Source: Thuidium tamariscinum
Lineage: Eukaryota; Streptophyta; Bryopsida; Hypnales; Thuidiaceae
DNA length: 64,000 bases
Assembly: GCA_947034885.2 (NCBI GenBank)
Contig: OX344751.2
Span: forward strand, 20,336,001-20,400,000
Reading direction: 5' to 3'
Shown here: in pieces, positions 10,738 through 22,157 of the stretch
Position numbering within the stretch: the stretch's first letter is position 1
How the letters are laid out: the number at the start of each line of letters is the position of its first letter
Position numbers and translations under genes: made by a program
Notes under the pieces: generated by a model
Told to the model about the DNA's origin: nothing
The model's input: the letters and a program-made list of their open reading frames with translations, nothing else
Databases searched by the model: none

Positions 10738-11000
10738 AATAAGATAAAAGTCATAAAACGGGTTCAATTGTCTTGCCCTCGGTGAGCAAGTTCAATAGGA
10801 GGACGCCATGTTTCAAGATATCAGTGGACACTCCTAGCGGTGGAGAACTGGAGATTAGTCAATCTTGAGAGAATGTAGTAGATTGTGAATTCTTACCGTA
10901 TTCCTCCCTATCACCTGTCAGCCTGTCAGGATTCACATGAAAGTGCAATTGCTATAAGGTAGAAGGCTCAGAAACCGCTCATCTAAGGGCTGGTTTGCAT
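10738..11000. repeat. Duplicated block shared with 16658-16865
   Basis: About 210 bp are collinear between the two places ('gaattcttaccgtattcctcc', 'cacatgaaagtgcaattgct'). The right edge ('aggctcagaaaccgct') also recurs at 48908-48940, in the 3' flank of the truncated family member, so the block has been moved together with pieces of that unit. Confidence 0.6.
10751..10951 (-). pseudogene. Possible protein-kinase fragment, two short exons
   Basis: Exon 1 (10951-10897) ends at a GTAAGA donor and encodes ...HVNPDRLTGDREEY. A 63-nt intron ends at CTAG (10834). Exon 2 (10833-10751) then reads in frame VSTDILKHGVLLLNLLTEGK and stops at TGA. The D-I-x-K-x-G-V-L-L-L-x-L-L-T pattern resembles subdomain IX of plant receptor-like kinases (DVYSFGVLLLELLTGK in typical members). 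Nothing else of a kinase domain is visible, so this is a scrap. A second copy at 16658-16865 carries an extra base that shifts the frame. Confidence 0.45.
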
Positions 11001-11371
11001 TTTTACAGTATTTCTTTAGATGGGAAATCTAGCCCAAGTGGTTTCATATTTTTTGAAACATTATTGAATTACTTATGAATTTTCAAAGGAGATGTGTCCT
11101 AGGTCCCTATTTATGTTCCTAGGTCCTTCATATAGTGTTCACTTGCAATTCTAAAGAAAAATGGGGAAAGCAAAGACAATGATTGGCTCTTGCAATAAAG
11201 AATGCTTTTTCCTTCACTTCATTCAATGACTCGTGAGGTCAATTTAAAAACTGCACCATGTCCATTCTACAACCAGTTATAGGGGCGGTTCTTAATGCCC
11301 GAACTGTTTTCGAGCCCTCTACCTTAACACCCTTGTGAAGTTTCCCCACGTATTGACATGTAAGGAGGCCT
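11001..11371. other. AT-rich intergenic DNA
   Basis: Nothing recognised apart from a 91-codon minus frame (11239-11514) that runs into the adjacent transposon and is therefore spurious. Confidence 0.4.
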
Positions 11372-12308
11372 TTAACCCCTAAAGGACTATCACGGTTTTG
11401 GCAATGGAGGTTTTCAATCAATTCTACCACTTTGATATTTTTTTGCATACAGATGTAATTAAATTTTTTAATTTTAACTATACAAAAGTAAAGATTACTA
11501 TATCTAATATGCATGGAATTAATTGTAAAAACTTTTAACCTTTAGATCTTTAGATTATAACAATTTTTAATGATCAACTTCATAGGCAAAAAATGCAATT
11601 TTTGGAGAAAAAAATTTATAAAAAGATGAATAAATATTTTTTAACCCCCTAGAAAAATTTATTTGGAGTCCAAAGGAAACATAGTATTTTTATATTAATA
11701 AAATTGAAAAACTCAAAAACTCCCTCAAATTTGTACACATTTGCAAACATGAAGACTAGAAAGTCAAATCTAAGCAAATTGGATCCTACAGAATTCTTAA
11801 AAATTTATACATGGATAAATTTTTGAAATTTAACAACTAATGTTATATTGTTATTATTATATTGTTTGGAACATCTCAAAAAAAATTGGAATCATTTTAA
11901 TTATTTTGTATTGTTAATTACACTTGATTGAACCTTTTATTTTTAAAATAGTTAAAAACAAAAAATTGAATTTTTTTTCAAATATTTTTTGTTTGTGTGG
12001 ATTATAGAATAGAAATGTGTAAGAAAATGGGGTTTTTTCCATCTCTACTACTCTTTTCATGAAAAAACATTATTTTTGCTCCTTTTTCCTACTAGACTAC
12101 ATTCTCGACTACATTTCCTAAATGAATTTTTAACTACTTCTCACATTCAAAATGAGAAAATTGGAAAATGAAAAAAGTATATAAACTTCTTTTTCAGATA
12201 CAAGATCTTAGTTTATAAAATATTGAGATTTGTTTCACCTTTCCGAGAAATTGCCATTGAAAAGTTTGAAGAGGACACATTGTGTCCTCTTAGTCCTTTA
12301 GGGGTTAA
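11372..12308. mobile_element. piggyBac-like non-autonomous element, copy 1 (937 bp with both TTAA)
   Basis: Bounded by TTAA (11372-11375) and TTAA (12305-12308). The terminal inverted repeat is CCCCTAAAGGACTA, exact on both ends. TTAA target duplication with CCC/GGG termini is the hallmark of the piggyBac superfamily. There is no transposase frame. The internal hairpin 'gaggacacattgtgtcctc' (12271-12289) next to the right end is peculiar to this copy. Confidence 0.7.
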
Positions 12309-12770
12309 GGTACAAACACTTCTTTTAGAACCTTCCATGAATTAGTTTTGTTACTTTGAAATGACCTTCACAAGAATGCACAATAATCAATTCTTACAAA
12401 TTTACACATGGCTCCTAGGGCAATTATGGGAGTGGTTACATGTTGTGCGGGTTGCTAAGTGGAATAGATTACATTACACAAATCCAAAGGAGTCCACTTT
12501 AGGATTTTTGAAAATTGGAACAAACTTTGTTGACTTGATAATGTAGAATTTTTGTATGAAATTTTAAGGTTGGATGTTAACCATCCTAATTTGTGTGTGA
12601 AGCTCCGTTTCTAATATATGTTGTAAAAATTAGGAAGAATTATTTAATTTTAGTATCCAATTAGATAGGTACATTCAAAAAGAAACATCAATTGGTCCTA
12701 TTTTCCATCTCAATGAGACTGACTCTCTTACTTGCTACCTTGGCATTTGAAATAACTTTTGAAGCATAAG
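12309..12770. other. Intergenic DNA
   Basis: A 61-codon plus frame (12361-12546) has no recognisable features. The last 80 bp belong to an older element into which the next transposon is inserted. Confidence 0.35.
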
Positions 12771-13520
12771 GGTCATGGCAAGAAACGGTGGTACTATTTT
12801 GCTGTCACAATTGGACATATTCTCTCATTGTCTGCAATCTAGTTTGCAATAACTTTTGAAGCACTAGTCGAATGAATATGAAATTTTTATTGAAGATGTC
12901 TAACTTTATTGTTATCACATCTCTTATTTTTTAGAAATTAAAAAATAATAATATTTAAAAACTATTTTTGTTTATTTGTCACAAATTGAGGTTTAGGGGT
13001 TTTCACTACGTTATGAGGCCCTAAATTTAAATATTTGGAGTTGAAACTTTCATGGTATACTTGCATAATAAAAAACTTGTATCCACCGAAGGAAATCTAA
13101 AAATACATTATTTTAAGTCCTTCACATGACTACAAACAAAACTTCTGTTGCGCGCAATTTTTGAACATTGAAGATGGTTCTTGGATCTTTTCTTTTGTTG
13201 AAATGTCATCAATATCAACTCTTCCTAAATGGAAAAATTTTAGTTTAAAAAAAAATTCATTTCTCTATTTTCTATAAATTAAAATGTAAAATTACAATGA
13301 CAAAACTACTTCCATGAGATTTTGCACTTTTCTAGTTCACCTACTTAGAAAAAATTTCTATACTTTTCCTTCTTAGGGTAACTTCTTTTTAAAGATATAT
13401 ATACAAAATTAATTTTTTACATTTAAAAAATAATAATTTTCTAATTTTAAAGTACTCCCAAAGAAACAGGAGTATTGTGAAAAACGCTACGCTTTTTGAA
13501 CACCGTTTCTTGCAATGACC
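12771..13520. mobile_element. TIR element of family F, copy 1 (750 bp)
   Basis: The 20-bp inverted ends read GGTCATGGCAAGAAACGGTG (left) and GGTCATTGCAAGAAACGGTG (right, reverse complement). ATAAG is found at both flanks (with one base offset), a possible 5-bp target duplication. The flanks join to give a sequence collinear with 12840-12930 and 56950-57030, showing insertion into an older relative. No coding capacity. Confidence 0.6.
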
Positions 13521-13674
13521 AATAAGTCCAATAAACTTGAAATTCCTATTGAATACATTTAATTTTATGGTTATAAGATTTTTTATTTTTAGAACTTATA
13601 AAAAATTATTTTACATTCAAGAATGATTACTTTTTTGGTTGTCACACAATTTGGTTAAGGGATTTAAGGTGAAT

Positions 13675-14840
13675 TTGATTGAAATGGCACAATTTTCATA
13701 AAAATGGTGGTCATTTTTCAACTTTGGCACTTTTGACGTTTAGACCATGCATTCTAATATCTTAAAATGTCCAAGATGTTTGAAATCTACACTAGTTCTA
13801 GATGTCTAAAATCTAAACCAATCCTAGATTCCTAAATGATTTAGACCACAATCTTAAATCTAAACTAGTCCTAGATGTTTGAAATCTATACCAATTTTAG
13901 ATGTCACTTCTTTAGCTAAGATGATTTTTTTCCAGATTTTTTGGGCTTTCTACTACCAAATTGAACCCCAAAACAAATTTGACTAAAAAGAAATGGCAAA
14001 AATTCATGAAGTTTTTCTCCAAAAACTTTTAATACAAAAAAATTCTAGGATGAAATTGCCAAATTGTAGATGAAAACAAAATTAAAGGCCATATTCAGTG
14101 TTAAATCTATGGGAGGACACTTCCCGTTTTTTAATAACCTATGTGCGGCGAAAGATAGGGTACATTTAAATAATCTTGGGTAAAATTTATAAGAAATTTA
14201 TATATAAAATAGGGGATATTAAAAAGGCAAAGTGTTTTAAAAATAAAATAGAGATGATAATATGGCTGATTTTTCCGCTTTATGGTAAAATAGGGGCTCT
14301 TTTAATGTTGCCAAGTAATGATTACAAGTAATTGATAGCCCCCCTAAAAATACCCCACCACCGCACGTGGGTCCCCCAAATACACAAGAAGTGTCCTCCC
14401 CGGGTGTTAAATTGAGACAAAATGGACATTTTGAGACCTTAGTCTAATTCTTTGAGACCTCTATTCTAACAAATAAAAAATCTATGAACATATCAACTTT
14501 TAGAAATTAAAGGCTTACAAATGTACTAACATATTCACAGTCTCAATTCTCTAAAAAATTTCAATATCAAATACTTCTTATCATCTAAATCTAAAGTCAA
14601 AGATAATATGAGACTACAAATTGTCTCATTTGAATGAATATGGCCTTATTATATACATGTAATATGTGATAATTAATGTAATATTTTCTATCCAATATGT
14701 GGATGAATATTGAAATTTGGAGCACCATTATAACATTTTATATCGCTACTTGGCACTTGGATATTAAAAAATAAAAATCCCTAATTTAGATTGCTTGGTT
14801 TAAAAAATGGCATATAGAATATGGCCATGATAATAAAACT
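13675..14840. mobile_element. Family G-like element carrying an inserted family H element
   Basis: Starts with 'ggtgaatttgattgaaatggc' and ends with 'atggccatgataataaaactcaccat', diverged versions of the ends at 789-1110. The interior has the same repeated 'aaatctaaactagtcctag' phrases. The 297-bp element at 14107-14403 is inserted in it. Confidence 0.45.
14107..14403. mobile_element. 297-bp TIR element with 9-bp target duplication (family H copy 2)
   Basis: Flanked by GTGTTAAAT on both sides (14098-14106, 14404-14412). The ends share GGGAGGACACTTC inverted. The body is nearly identical to 3263-3559, differing at only a handful of positions, so the two copies moved fairly recently or are of one young burst. 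Confidence 0.8.
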
Positions 14841-16149
14841 CACCATCTTTTTATTACTTTATAAGTCCCCAAATGTAATGATGTAGAAATAAAAAATTTA
14901 TGTTTATTTGCATAGTAGGAAAGTATATGTCTACTATTTGAAGGAAATCTAAAATACATTATTTTAGGTCCTTTATATGAATGCATACAATACTCCCATT
15001 GCATACAATTTTTGAATATTGAAGATGGTTCTAAGATCATTCTTATGGTGAAATCTCATTACCATTAATTCTTCCCAAATTTCCACTTTTTATCTATTCT
15101 TGAATTGCTTTTCCTATTTTCTACAAATTAAAATGTCAAAGTACTAATTTTCATGAGATTTTGCACTTTTCTAGTTTTCCTACTTTGAAAATTTTCCTAT
15201 ATTTTTCCTTCCTAGGGTAACTTCTTCTTAAAGGTTTACATATAAAACATATTTTTCACATTTTCACATTTTATTTTAATGGTTGGGTAGAAAAAAACAT
15301 ATGTTCTAAAAAATGATATATTTAATAATTTGATTGTATACATTCAAATCTATTTAAGAACATTTGAACCATTCAATTCCAAATAATAAGGTGAAAATTA
15401 TGAGGAATTTTATGTTATAGGCATTAAAGGTAGAAGAAACATTTGAATTTTTTTTCCACTCAATTTCAAAAATTCCAAATAAGAATATAAAGAAAGGATA
15501 CCAATAGTTTATAAGAAAATTCTCACTATTGTAATTAGCATTCTTTTTTAACCTTTTGTAAAATGTATTAGTGGTTAATTTCTTCTTCCATTTGGTACCA
15601 CCTTCAAGTTTATAATTTTTTTTAAATGAATATAAATGATTTTTGGTTAAAATTTTAAAAGTATATTGTCAATAAAATATTCAGCATATTGAATAAAATG
15701 CACAAGTTACTTGGCATCTGTATTTTTTTTCTAAAAATGTTGAAAGACAAAGCTTCACCTTTTGGAAGGGATAGAAAAGTCTATATTTTGAAATTTAGGC
15801 ACATTGAACTTTCAATGAGTTAGAACATTTACTTAAAAGTTTTGGAATGATGCAATTGAATTAAGTAACCAAAAAATTTTACAGTTGGATTTTAAGAAAG
15901 TGAATATTGATGAAGACTTTGGCTTTGATTATGGTACAAGTATTTTGAAAAAACTTTGTGCCTTTCTAAATATGAAAAAGCTAAAAGGATTTCTTTTTTA
16001 AATTATGAAAAATTAACAATTAAATCACATTCATAAGAATGCATGTTAGTGAAGGCAAAACCGGCATGTGTTTTTTTGGAAATCTCATCTCAATAGAGAT
16101 GATGCAAACTGTACAGTTCAACTTGTATAAGCACAATTCCATTTTTTGT
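14841..16149. other. Transposon-derived AT-rich DNA
   Basis: 14880-15250 resembles the family F interior at 13070-13400 ('gaagatggttctaagatc', 'cacttttctagttttcctac'). The rest holds no recognisable element or gene. Confidence 0.4.
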
Positions 16150-16659
16150 GTCCGCATTTTTCTATTCAAGATTTTGTGCATGGCTACCCATTGCAATCTT
16201 GACTTTCTTTAGTGTTGAAGGCTCTTGGAAATGAACCTCAAATACACAAGATCTTGGAAGAAAAATCACATTAGAAATTCATTCCAAAAAAAATTGTAGA
16301 GTAGATTTTGAAAAGCCATAAATTGATTGGGGTTATGCATGTTAGGCCCTTTCATTTCATATTTTTTTAGTCACCAACTTCTTAGATTTGACTTGTGAAA
16401 AAGAGGATTGAAAGACTTCACATCACTTTTGCAATTTTAACACCCTCATGATCAAACATTATAATTTGTCAATCCATAATTAATTAGTAATATTGTCGTA
16501 TTTTCTTTGTCAAAATGATTTTTAACATCATGTCTAGTTTGAATTTGTATGGTTCAATTTCAAAAAACATTGCTAATGCTCATTATAGAGTTGGCTTTTT
16601 GTTCACTTCTAAGCAAATTCCTAGAAGCTGAAAAAAGGCCTTGGACATTTAGAGGTTAA
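16150..16659. mobile_element. Partial piggyBac-like element (right end), uninterrupted
   Basis: Ends in TTTAGAGGTTAA (TTAA 16656-16659), preceded by 'gaaaaaaggccttgg' as in the copy ending at 25489. 16155-16660 is collinear with 38930-39110 plus 39995-40292; there an 880-bp segment is inserted, so this is the empty-site version. Confidence 0.55.
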
Positions 16660-16865
16660 TAAGATAAAACGGGTTCAGCCAATTGTCTTGCTTTGGGTGA
16701 GCAAGCTCAAAAGGAGGATGCCATGTTTCACAAATTTCAGTGGACAACCCCCATGGTGGTGATTATTCAATCTTGAAAGAATCTAGTACATGTGAATTCT
16801 TATCATATTCCTCCCCACTTGTCAGGTTGTCGAATTCACATGAAAGTGCAATTGCTACAAGGTGC
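16658..16865 (-). pseudogene. Second, frameshifted copy of the kinase-like scrap
   Basis: Collinear with 10738-10960. On the minus strand the STEI...HG piece has one extra base compared with the first copy, so the frame is broken. It lies directly outside the big inverted repeat. Confidence 0.4.
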
Positions 16866-16982
16866 TCATTTAAGCATATAAATCGCCACAAGGAACTTAA
16901 ATTAAGTTCATGATCGATCAAAGGAGCCAACCGGGTGCAGTCACGAGGCCTAGGAGACGGAGAGAGGAGGATATTTCAGCAC

Positions 16983-18060
16983 ACCTATGGAAGTCTGTAC
17001 ATAACGTACACCTCGATTTCATAAGATCCACAGAAAGCTAGTCTGCAGTCGATTCAAGGCCCCAAACACTCTCGAGATGGAAGACTGTTTGGTTCTCTCC
17101 GTCTTCCCACAGCCGCAGAGATTCCAAAGCTGTCGTGCTGGAAGAGCCATCCTCAATTGAAAGTTTGAAAGTGAGCTCGGCGTACTTCCGTCGGAGGTTA
17201 GAGTCGACCTCGAATTCTGTAGCGTCGTACTTCGATCGCCCTCCCCACCCTTAGGATATGTTCCCACTTGCTGTTAGTGAAATTTTAGGTGCATTTACAG
17301 GGAGCAGGGATGGGACAGAATGTCCCTATTGAGCCTCTTTCGGGGGCAGGGATGGGATGCGGGCAAATCAAGGGGCTGCTCCTCACACTTCTGAGGACCC
17401 ATCAATCTACTTCCAATTTCTGTTTAAATTTGATTTTTCCAACAAAGTAGATGAGAATGCTATAGAACACAAGATTTTCAAGAAGAAAATTGAAGTATGA
17501 TGTGGGTTTTGTGCCACATGTTCACTTAAGCCTCACAACCAATCTTGGATTGGAGTGGGAGAGAAGAGAAACTCTTTATACTAGTGGAGTAGTGGTGGGT
17601 GAAACAAACCATGTGGGATATGTGATTTAGGAGAAAAAAGAGCTCCTCCATTCATGGTTGTGGAAATGGAGGAATTGTGATAAAAGTCAAATTTCAGACC
17701 TCATTTAAAAATAGTGGATTGTATTTTTTCAAAAAACTTCAAACTAAGAAAAGTTGGGGAATCAAGTGAAAATTTTACCACCAAAAATCCGTTTGAGATT
17801 TCAATACTCCACCTAAAAGTTATGGACAAATTTCAGAGGAAGTGTTCAAAAATGTCCCCAAAATGTCCTTTCCACACACACACCTCTAGAATTTGTCTAG
17901 AACTCTTACGTGAGGCTTCAAAATCTCAAGTGGATTTTTAGAGATAAATGTTACCTTGTTTCTCACACTTCTTTTAGTTCTATTTTTTTTTAAAGAAGCT
18001 ATAATGCAGTGCCCAAATGAAGTCTAAAATTCAACTTCAAGCGCAGTTCTTGTATTTCTA
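16983..18060 (+). repeat. Left arm of a 1,078-bp near-perfect inverted repeat
   Basis: Base i pairs with base 37986-i of the right arm (19926-21003) over the full length without an indel. I noticed only one mismatch, close to the inner edge (18052). The arm contains part of a captured exon (16983-17267) followed by the sequence of a transposon-like element (about 17263-18060). Confidence 0.85.
17041..17241 (-). pseudogene. Captured exon, left copy
   Basis: Exact inverted copy of 20745-20945; see that entry for the reading frame. Confidence 0.5.
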
Positions 18061-19496
18061 GTTACATCTCAAATTTTTAAGAACTTTAAATCAATATTTC
18101 ACCATTATTGAAACAACATGACAAACACAAAGTAGACACTTAAGGTTGTCTAAGCAATGTCACAAGCTATATTGAATCAATGTTGTGAATCAAAGGTATT
18201 GTGTCAATAATTTGAATATGGTGATGTAGGAATGTTGAATCAACAATTATTCAAAGGTATTGTTTCACATTTTCAATATGGTGGTGTAGAATATTGGATC
18301 AACAATTGTTGAGGGTTGAATTCTTAAAAATCATCTTCTACAAGGATTTCTCAAGACTTATAAAAAAAAGTGATCACCTCATTATGTGTTTGAAAGGGCT
18401 TGTTCAATTTTAATGGATTCATACTCTCAAGTTGAAATGTTGAAATGTTAATTCAACAATGTTGTCAAATTTTAATTCTTTTGAAGTTAAGTTGTTCTCA
18501 AAATTGTAACAAAGAGCACTTTGGGGTTTTAATGAGGGAATAATACCTTTTTATAATTCATACCTTTCAATTGATGTTGATAGTGTACATCAAAACAACA
18601 TTCAAATTTTAGAAATGTTGGTGAATATCAAACGCCAATTGTTCACCCCTTATGTATTGCAAGCACTTGATGATAGATTGATGATGATAAAAGGAACTTG
18701 TCAATATCCAAAATTCCAATTACTTGAGAATGCAAAAAGAAACTATTTCCTCTCTCAAGCTAATTAGATTGGATTTGAATATTGTATTGTGATGCAAGTA
18801 TAGATTTATTTATTTATTGGATTTGTATGAGGAGGGTATTGTACATACGATAACCCTTTTTGTTTAGTAGGACGTTAAAGCATGTCGGAGCTCTTATCAC
18901 ATAGAAGGTATCTTACAAAAAATGGAACTTCTTATGAGAAGGTATGAAATATGTATTAATTTCAAATTTTATTGTCTATTGATGATATGATGTTAAAACA
19001 ATTTAACTTTTGTTATACATTTAACCATTAGGTAAACATGGTAAAATGTTCCATTGTTGTTTCAAATAACATTAGACTAATTTTTAGTTGTGGTAACATC
19101 TTTGAAAAAGTGCACTAATGCACCAAATGTTGAAACAACAATGAAATAAGGGTGAAGCAAAATTTGAGGTGTAACCATGAATGGCTTCATTTTCTATAAA
19201 CAAAATTGAGAAGCGTTGAATATGGTACAATGTTAGTGGTGCAGTATTATCAATGTAGACCACATCTACATGTGCTATTAATAATATGTAACATTGTACA
19301 ACTTTTTTGACATTCTTACTTTGTTTGATGTTCAAATTTATGTTTAGAAAATATTCATATCAAGCTTTTAATATCTTTCATGATTAGTATTTGTCAAATC
19401 AATTAAAAAACACATGACTTTCAAGTACTTGAAAAGTACAATTTTTATTTCATTACTTGAATCAAAGTTTGTTATGATTGACAAAACTTATGCATT

Positions 19497-19533
<37 letters not shown>

Positions 19534-19925
19534 CAATGAAGAGTTGAAAATAAAAACATCACTACTTAGATTCTCATAAAGTAACTATGTGTATATATGA
19601 TTGAATATGCAATTACACATTGTTTGTATAAAGAAACTACCAAACTCTTCTAGGATTTTAGTGGAAGTCAGTAGAATACTCTAAAATCTCCAAAATGCAT
19701 CTTTTTTACACATGAATCAGTTATGAATTTTCACAATACTAAAAAATTAGTGTTCCTATAACAATATCGTACAAATTAGACATAAATTTGTAAAGACTAT
19801 CACCTTAAGAAAAGGATCACAATTGGATTCACTTACTCAAATAGAAAATTCTACACCCCTAAGATTGTACAACACTCAACACTTTTCAATTTTGTTCATA
19901 AAAAATGAAGTTGCTAATGGTTAAG
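18061..19925. other. 1,865-bp spacer between the inverted arms
   Basis: AT-rich with no gene. A diverged tandem duplication of about 85 bp lies at 18195-18310 (two units beginning 'aaggtattgt', ending 'atcaacaatt'). 19498-19534 is an (AC)n(AT)n microsatellite. 19650-19925 is shared with 39150-39375, continuous there with right-arm sequence. Confidence 0.5.
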
Positions 19926-20723
19926 TAGAAATGCAAGAACTGCGCTTGAAGTTGAATTTTAGACTTCATTTGGGCACTGCATTATAGCTTCTTTAAAAAA
20001 AAATAGAACTAAAAGAAGTGTGAGAAACAAGGTAACATTTATCTCTAAAAATCCACTTGAGATTTTGAAGCCTCACGTAAGAGTTCTAGACAAATTCTAG
20101 AGGTGTGTGTGTGGAAAGGACATTTTGGGGACATTTTTGAACACTTCCTCTGAAATTTGTCCATAACTTTTAGGTGGAGTATTGAAATCTCAAACGGATT
20201 TTTGGTGGTAAAATTTTCACTTGATTCCCCAACTTTTCTTAGCTTGAAGTTTTTTGAAAAAATACAATCCACTATTTTTAAATGAGGTCTGAAATTTGAC
20301 TTTTATCACAATTCCTCCATTTCCACAACCATGAATGGAGGAGCTCTTTTTTCTCCTAAATCACATATCCCACATGGTTTGTTTCACCCACCACTACTCC
20401 ACTAGTATAAAGAGTTTCTCTTCTCTCCCACTCCAATCCAAGATTGGTTGTGAGGCTTAAGTGAACATGTGGCACAAAACCCACATCATACTTCAATTTT
20501 CTTCTTGAAAATCTTGTGTTCTATAGCATTCTCATCTACTTTGTTGGAAAAATCAAATTTAAACAGAAATTGGAAGTAGATTGATGGGTCCTCAGAAGTG
20601 TGAGGAGCAGCCCCTTGATTTGCCCGCATCCCATCCCTGCCCCCGAAAGAGGCTCAATAGGGACATTCTGTCCCATCCCTGCTCCCTGTAAATGCACCTA
20701 AAATTTCACTAACAGCAAGTGGG
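19650..20723 (+). mobile_element. Unclassified transposon-like segment, part of the inverted repeat
   Basis: The same segment, diverged, is inserted in a piggyBac-like element at about 39110-39990. The right end ACTAACAGCAAGTG (reverse complement CACTTGCTGTTAGT) resembles the left end CACTTGCCATTAGT at 39111, suggesting weak terminal inverted repeats. The 75-codon frames at 17714-17941 and 20045-20272 lie inside but show no protein similarity that I know. Confidence 0.4.
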
Positions 20724-21003
20724 AACATATCCTAAGGGTGGGGAGGGCGATCGAAGTACGACGCTACAGAATTCGAGGTCGACTCTAACCTCCGACGGAA
20801 GTACGCCGAGCTCACTTTCAAACTTTCAATTGAGGATGGCTCTTCCAGCACGACAGCTTTGGAATCTCTGCGGCTGTGGGAAGACGGAGAGAACCAAACA
20901 GTCTTCCATCTCGAGAGTGTTTGGGGCCTTGAATCGACTGCAGACTAGCTTTCTGTGGATCTTATGAAATCGAGGTGTACGTTATGTACAGACTTCCATA
21001 GGT
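19926..21003 (-). repeat. Right arm of the 1,078-bp inverted repeat
   Basis: Reverse complement of 16983-18060. Because the diverged copy at 39150-39970 continues from spacer into right-arm sequence, the right arm is in the ancestral order and the left arm is the added inverted copy. Confidence 0.85.
20745..20948 (+). pseudogene. Captured exon-like fragment, unrecognised protein
   Basis: A 67-codon open frame in GC-rich DNA (stop TAG at 20946). The residue make-up is protein-like: EFEVDSNLRRKYAELTFKL, then EDGSSSTTALESLRLWEDGE, then VFHLESVWGLES. I do not recognise the family. The alternative 82-codon ATG frame (20719-20967) over the same DNA is less protein-like and is read as a shadow. The fragment occurs three times: inverted at 17041-17241, here, and split and permuted at 21004-21400. 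Transduplication of a host exon by a transposon is the likely history. Confidence 0.45.
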
Positions 21004-21400
21004 ACCCAAAGCTATCGTGCTGGAAGAGCCATCCTCAATTGAAAGTTTGAAAGCGAGCTCGGCATACTTCCGTCGGAGGTTAGAGTCGACCTCGAATTCT
21101 GTAGCATCGTACTTCGATCGCCCTCCCCAGTCCCCACCCTAAGTTAGCTACCCTGGACTCAAACAGGTTTAAACATATAAATTGCCATAAGGAACTTAAA
21201 TTAAGTTAATGATCGAAGGAGCCAGCCAGCTGCAGTCTCGAGGCCTTGGGGATGGAAGTCTGTACGTAACGAACACCTCGATTTCATAAGATCCACAGAA
21301 AGCTAGTCTGCAGTCGATTCAAGGCCCCAAACACTCTCGAGATGGAAGACTGTTTGGTTCTCTCCGTCTTCCCACAGCCGCAGAGATTCAGAGATTCAGA
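21004..21400 (-). pseudogene. Permuted third copy of the captured exon
   Basis: 21008-21140 matches 17127-17256, and 21155-21395 matches 16868-17126, so the two halves of the captured block are in swapped order. The break falls inside the exon at 'cagagattc|caaagct'. At 21387-21404 'agagattc' is repeated three times in tandem at the break. Divergence from the other copies is several percent, so it predates the arm duplication. Confidence 0.55.
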
Positions 21401-22157
21401 GATTCAGCGCTGGAGTGGAGCACAAGGGAAGGGAACCGGATTACCGTACACTCCCAATGCCAACCGCTCAGGAATGCACTTGCGTGGAACTTACTCTGGA
21501 AGGGAGGCATACCCAGAAATGGTAGAGAAATAGAAGGATAAGTGTGGCAAGTAGAGTTGGGGTCATTTCAAGTAAAGAATGACTCTATTTATAATGTTAT
21601 AAAGGTGGCAACCATATAAGGAAACAAGTTTTGGTACATTTTCTTTTGTTTTAACTTTTAACCCTAACAGGTATGGTAGGGGCCATATATATGGTAATAT
21701 ATTTTAATCCCTATAATTGATATGGAGTATGTACTAACTAAAATATAACAAGACATACACTAAGGTAGAACCACCTATTCTTGACTAGGACCCATGCTTA
21801 ACCTGTAGGATGTAGCTATTTCCAACCAAAGTTAGAATAGATTTCCAACAAATTAGCAATACATTCATGTCAATTGAATTTGACAAATTGTGGCTACACT
21901 TAAAATAAACAAGTAAACAAATGGCTATTGCTCACTCCAATCAATCTACATCAAATTCATAGCCTTAATAAGAAAAGATTAGTTCTCGCTAGGGTTATCA
22001 AAAAACATAAATAAGCATGGGCTCTATCTACTAGATCTATAATGATAGTTTAGAATATTCTACACTTGACATCCTCTACGTCCTTGACCTATCAAATTCA
22101 CTTTTGATGAAGATTGTTGGATTATTTGGGTGTGAAATATTCCTCACCATGAGTGTA
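21401..22157. other. Intergenic DNA
   Basis: Slightly GC-richer to 21540, then AT-rich. A 63-codon plus frame (21342-21533) begins in the captured block and is not credible. Confidence 0.35.

Noticed and set aside
17019-17267. 82-codon minus-strand ATG frame, and its mirror at 20719-20967, as a gene
   Set aside because: Another frame over the same DNA (20745-20948) has more protein-like composition; both copies lie in the inverted repeat.
17714-17941. 75-codon frames in the inverted arms (also 20045-20272) as real genes
   Set aside because: They lie within transposon-like sequence, and the diverged copy at 39.4-39.6 kb does not keep the frame.
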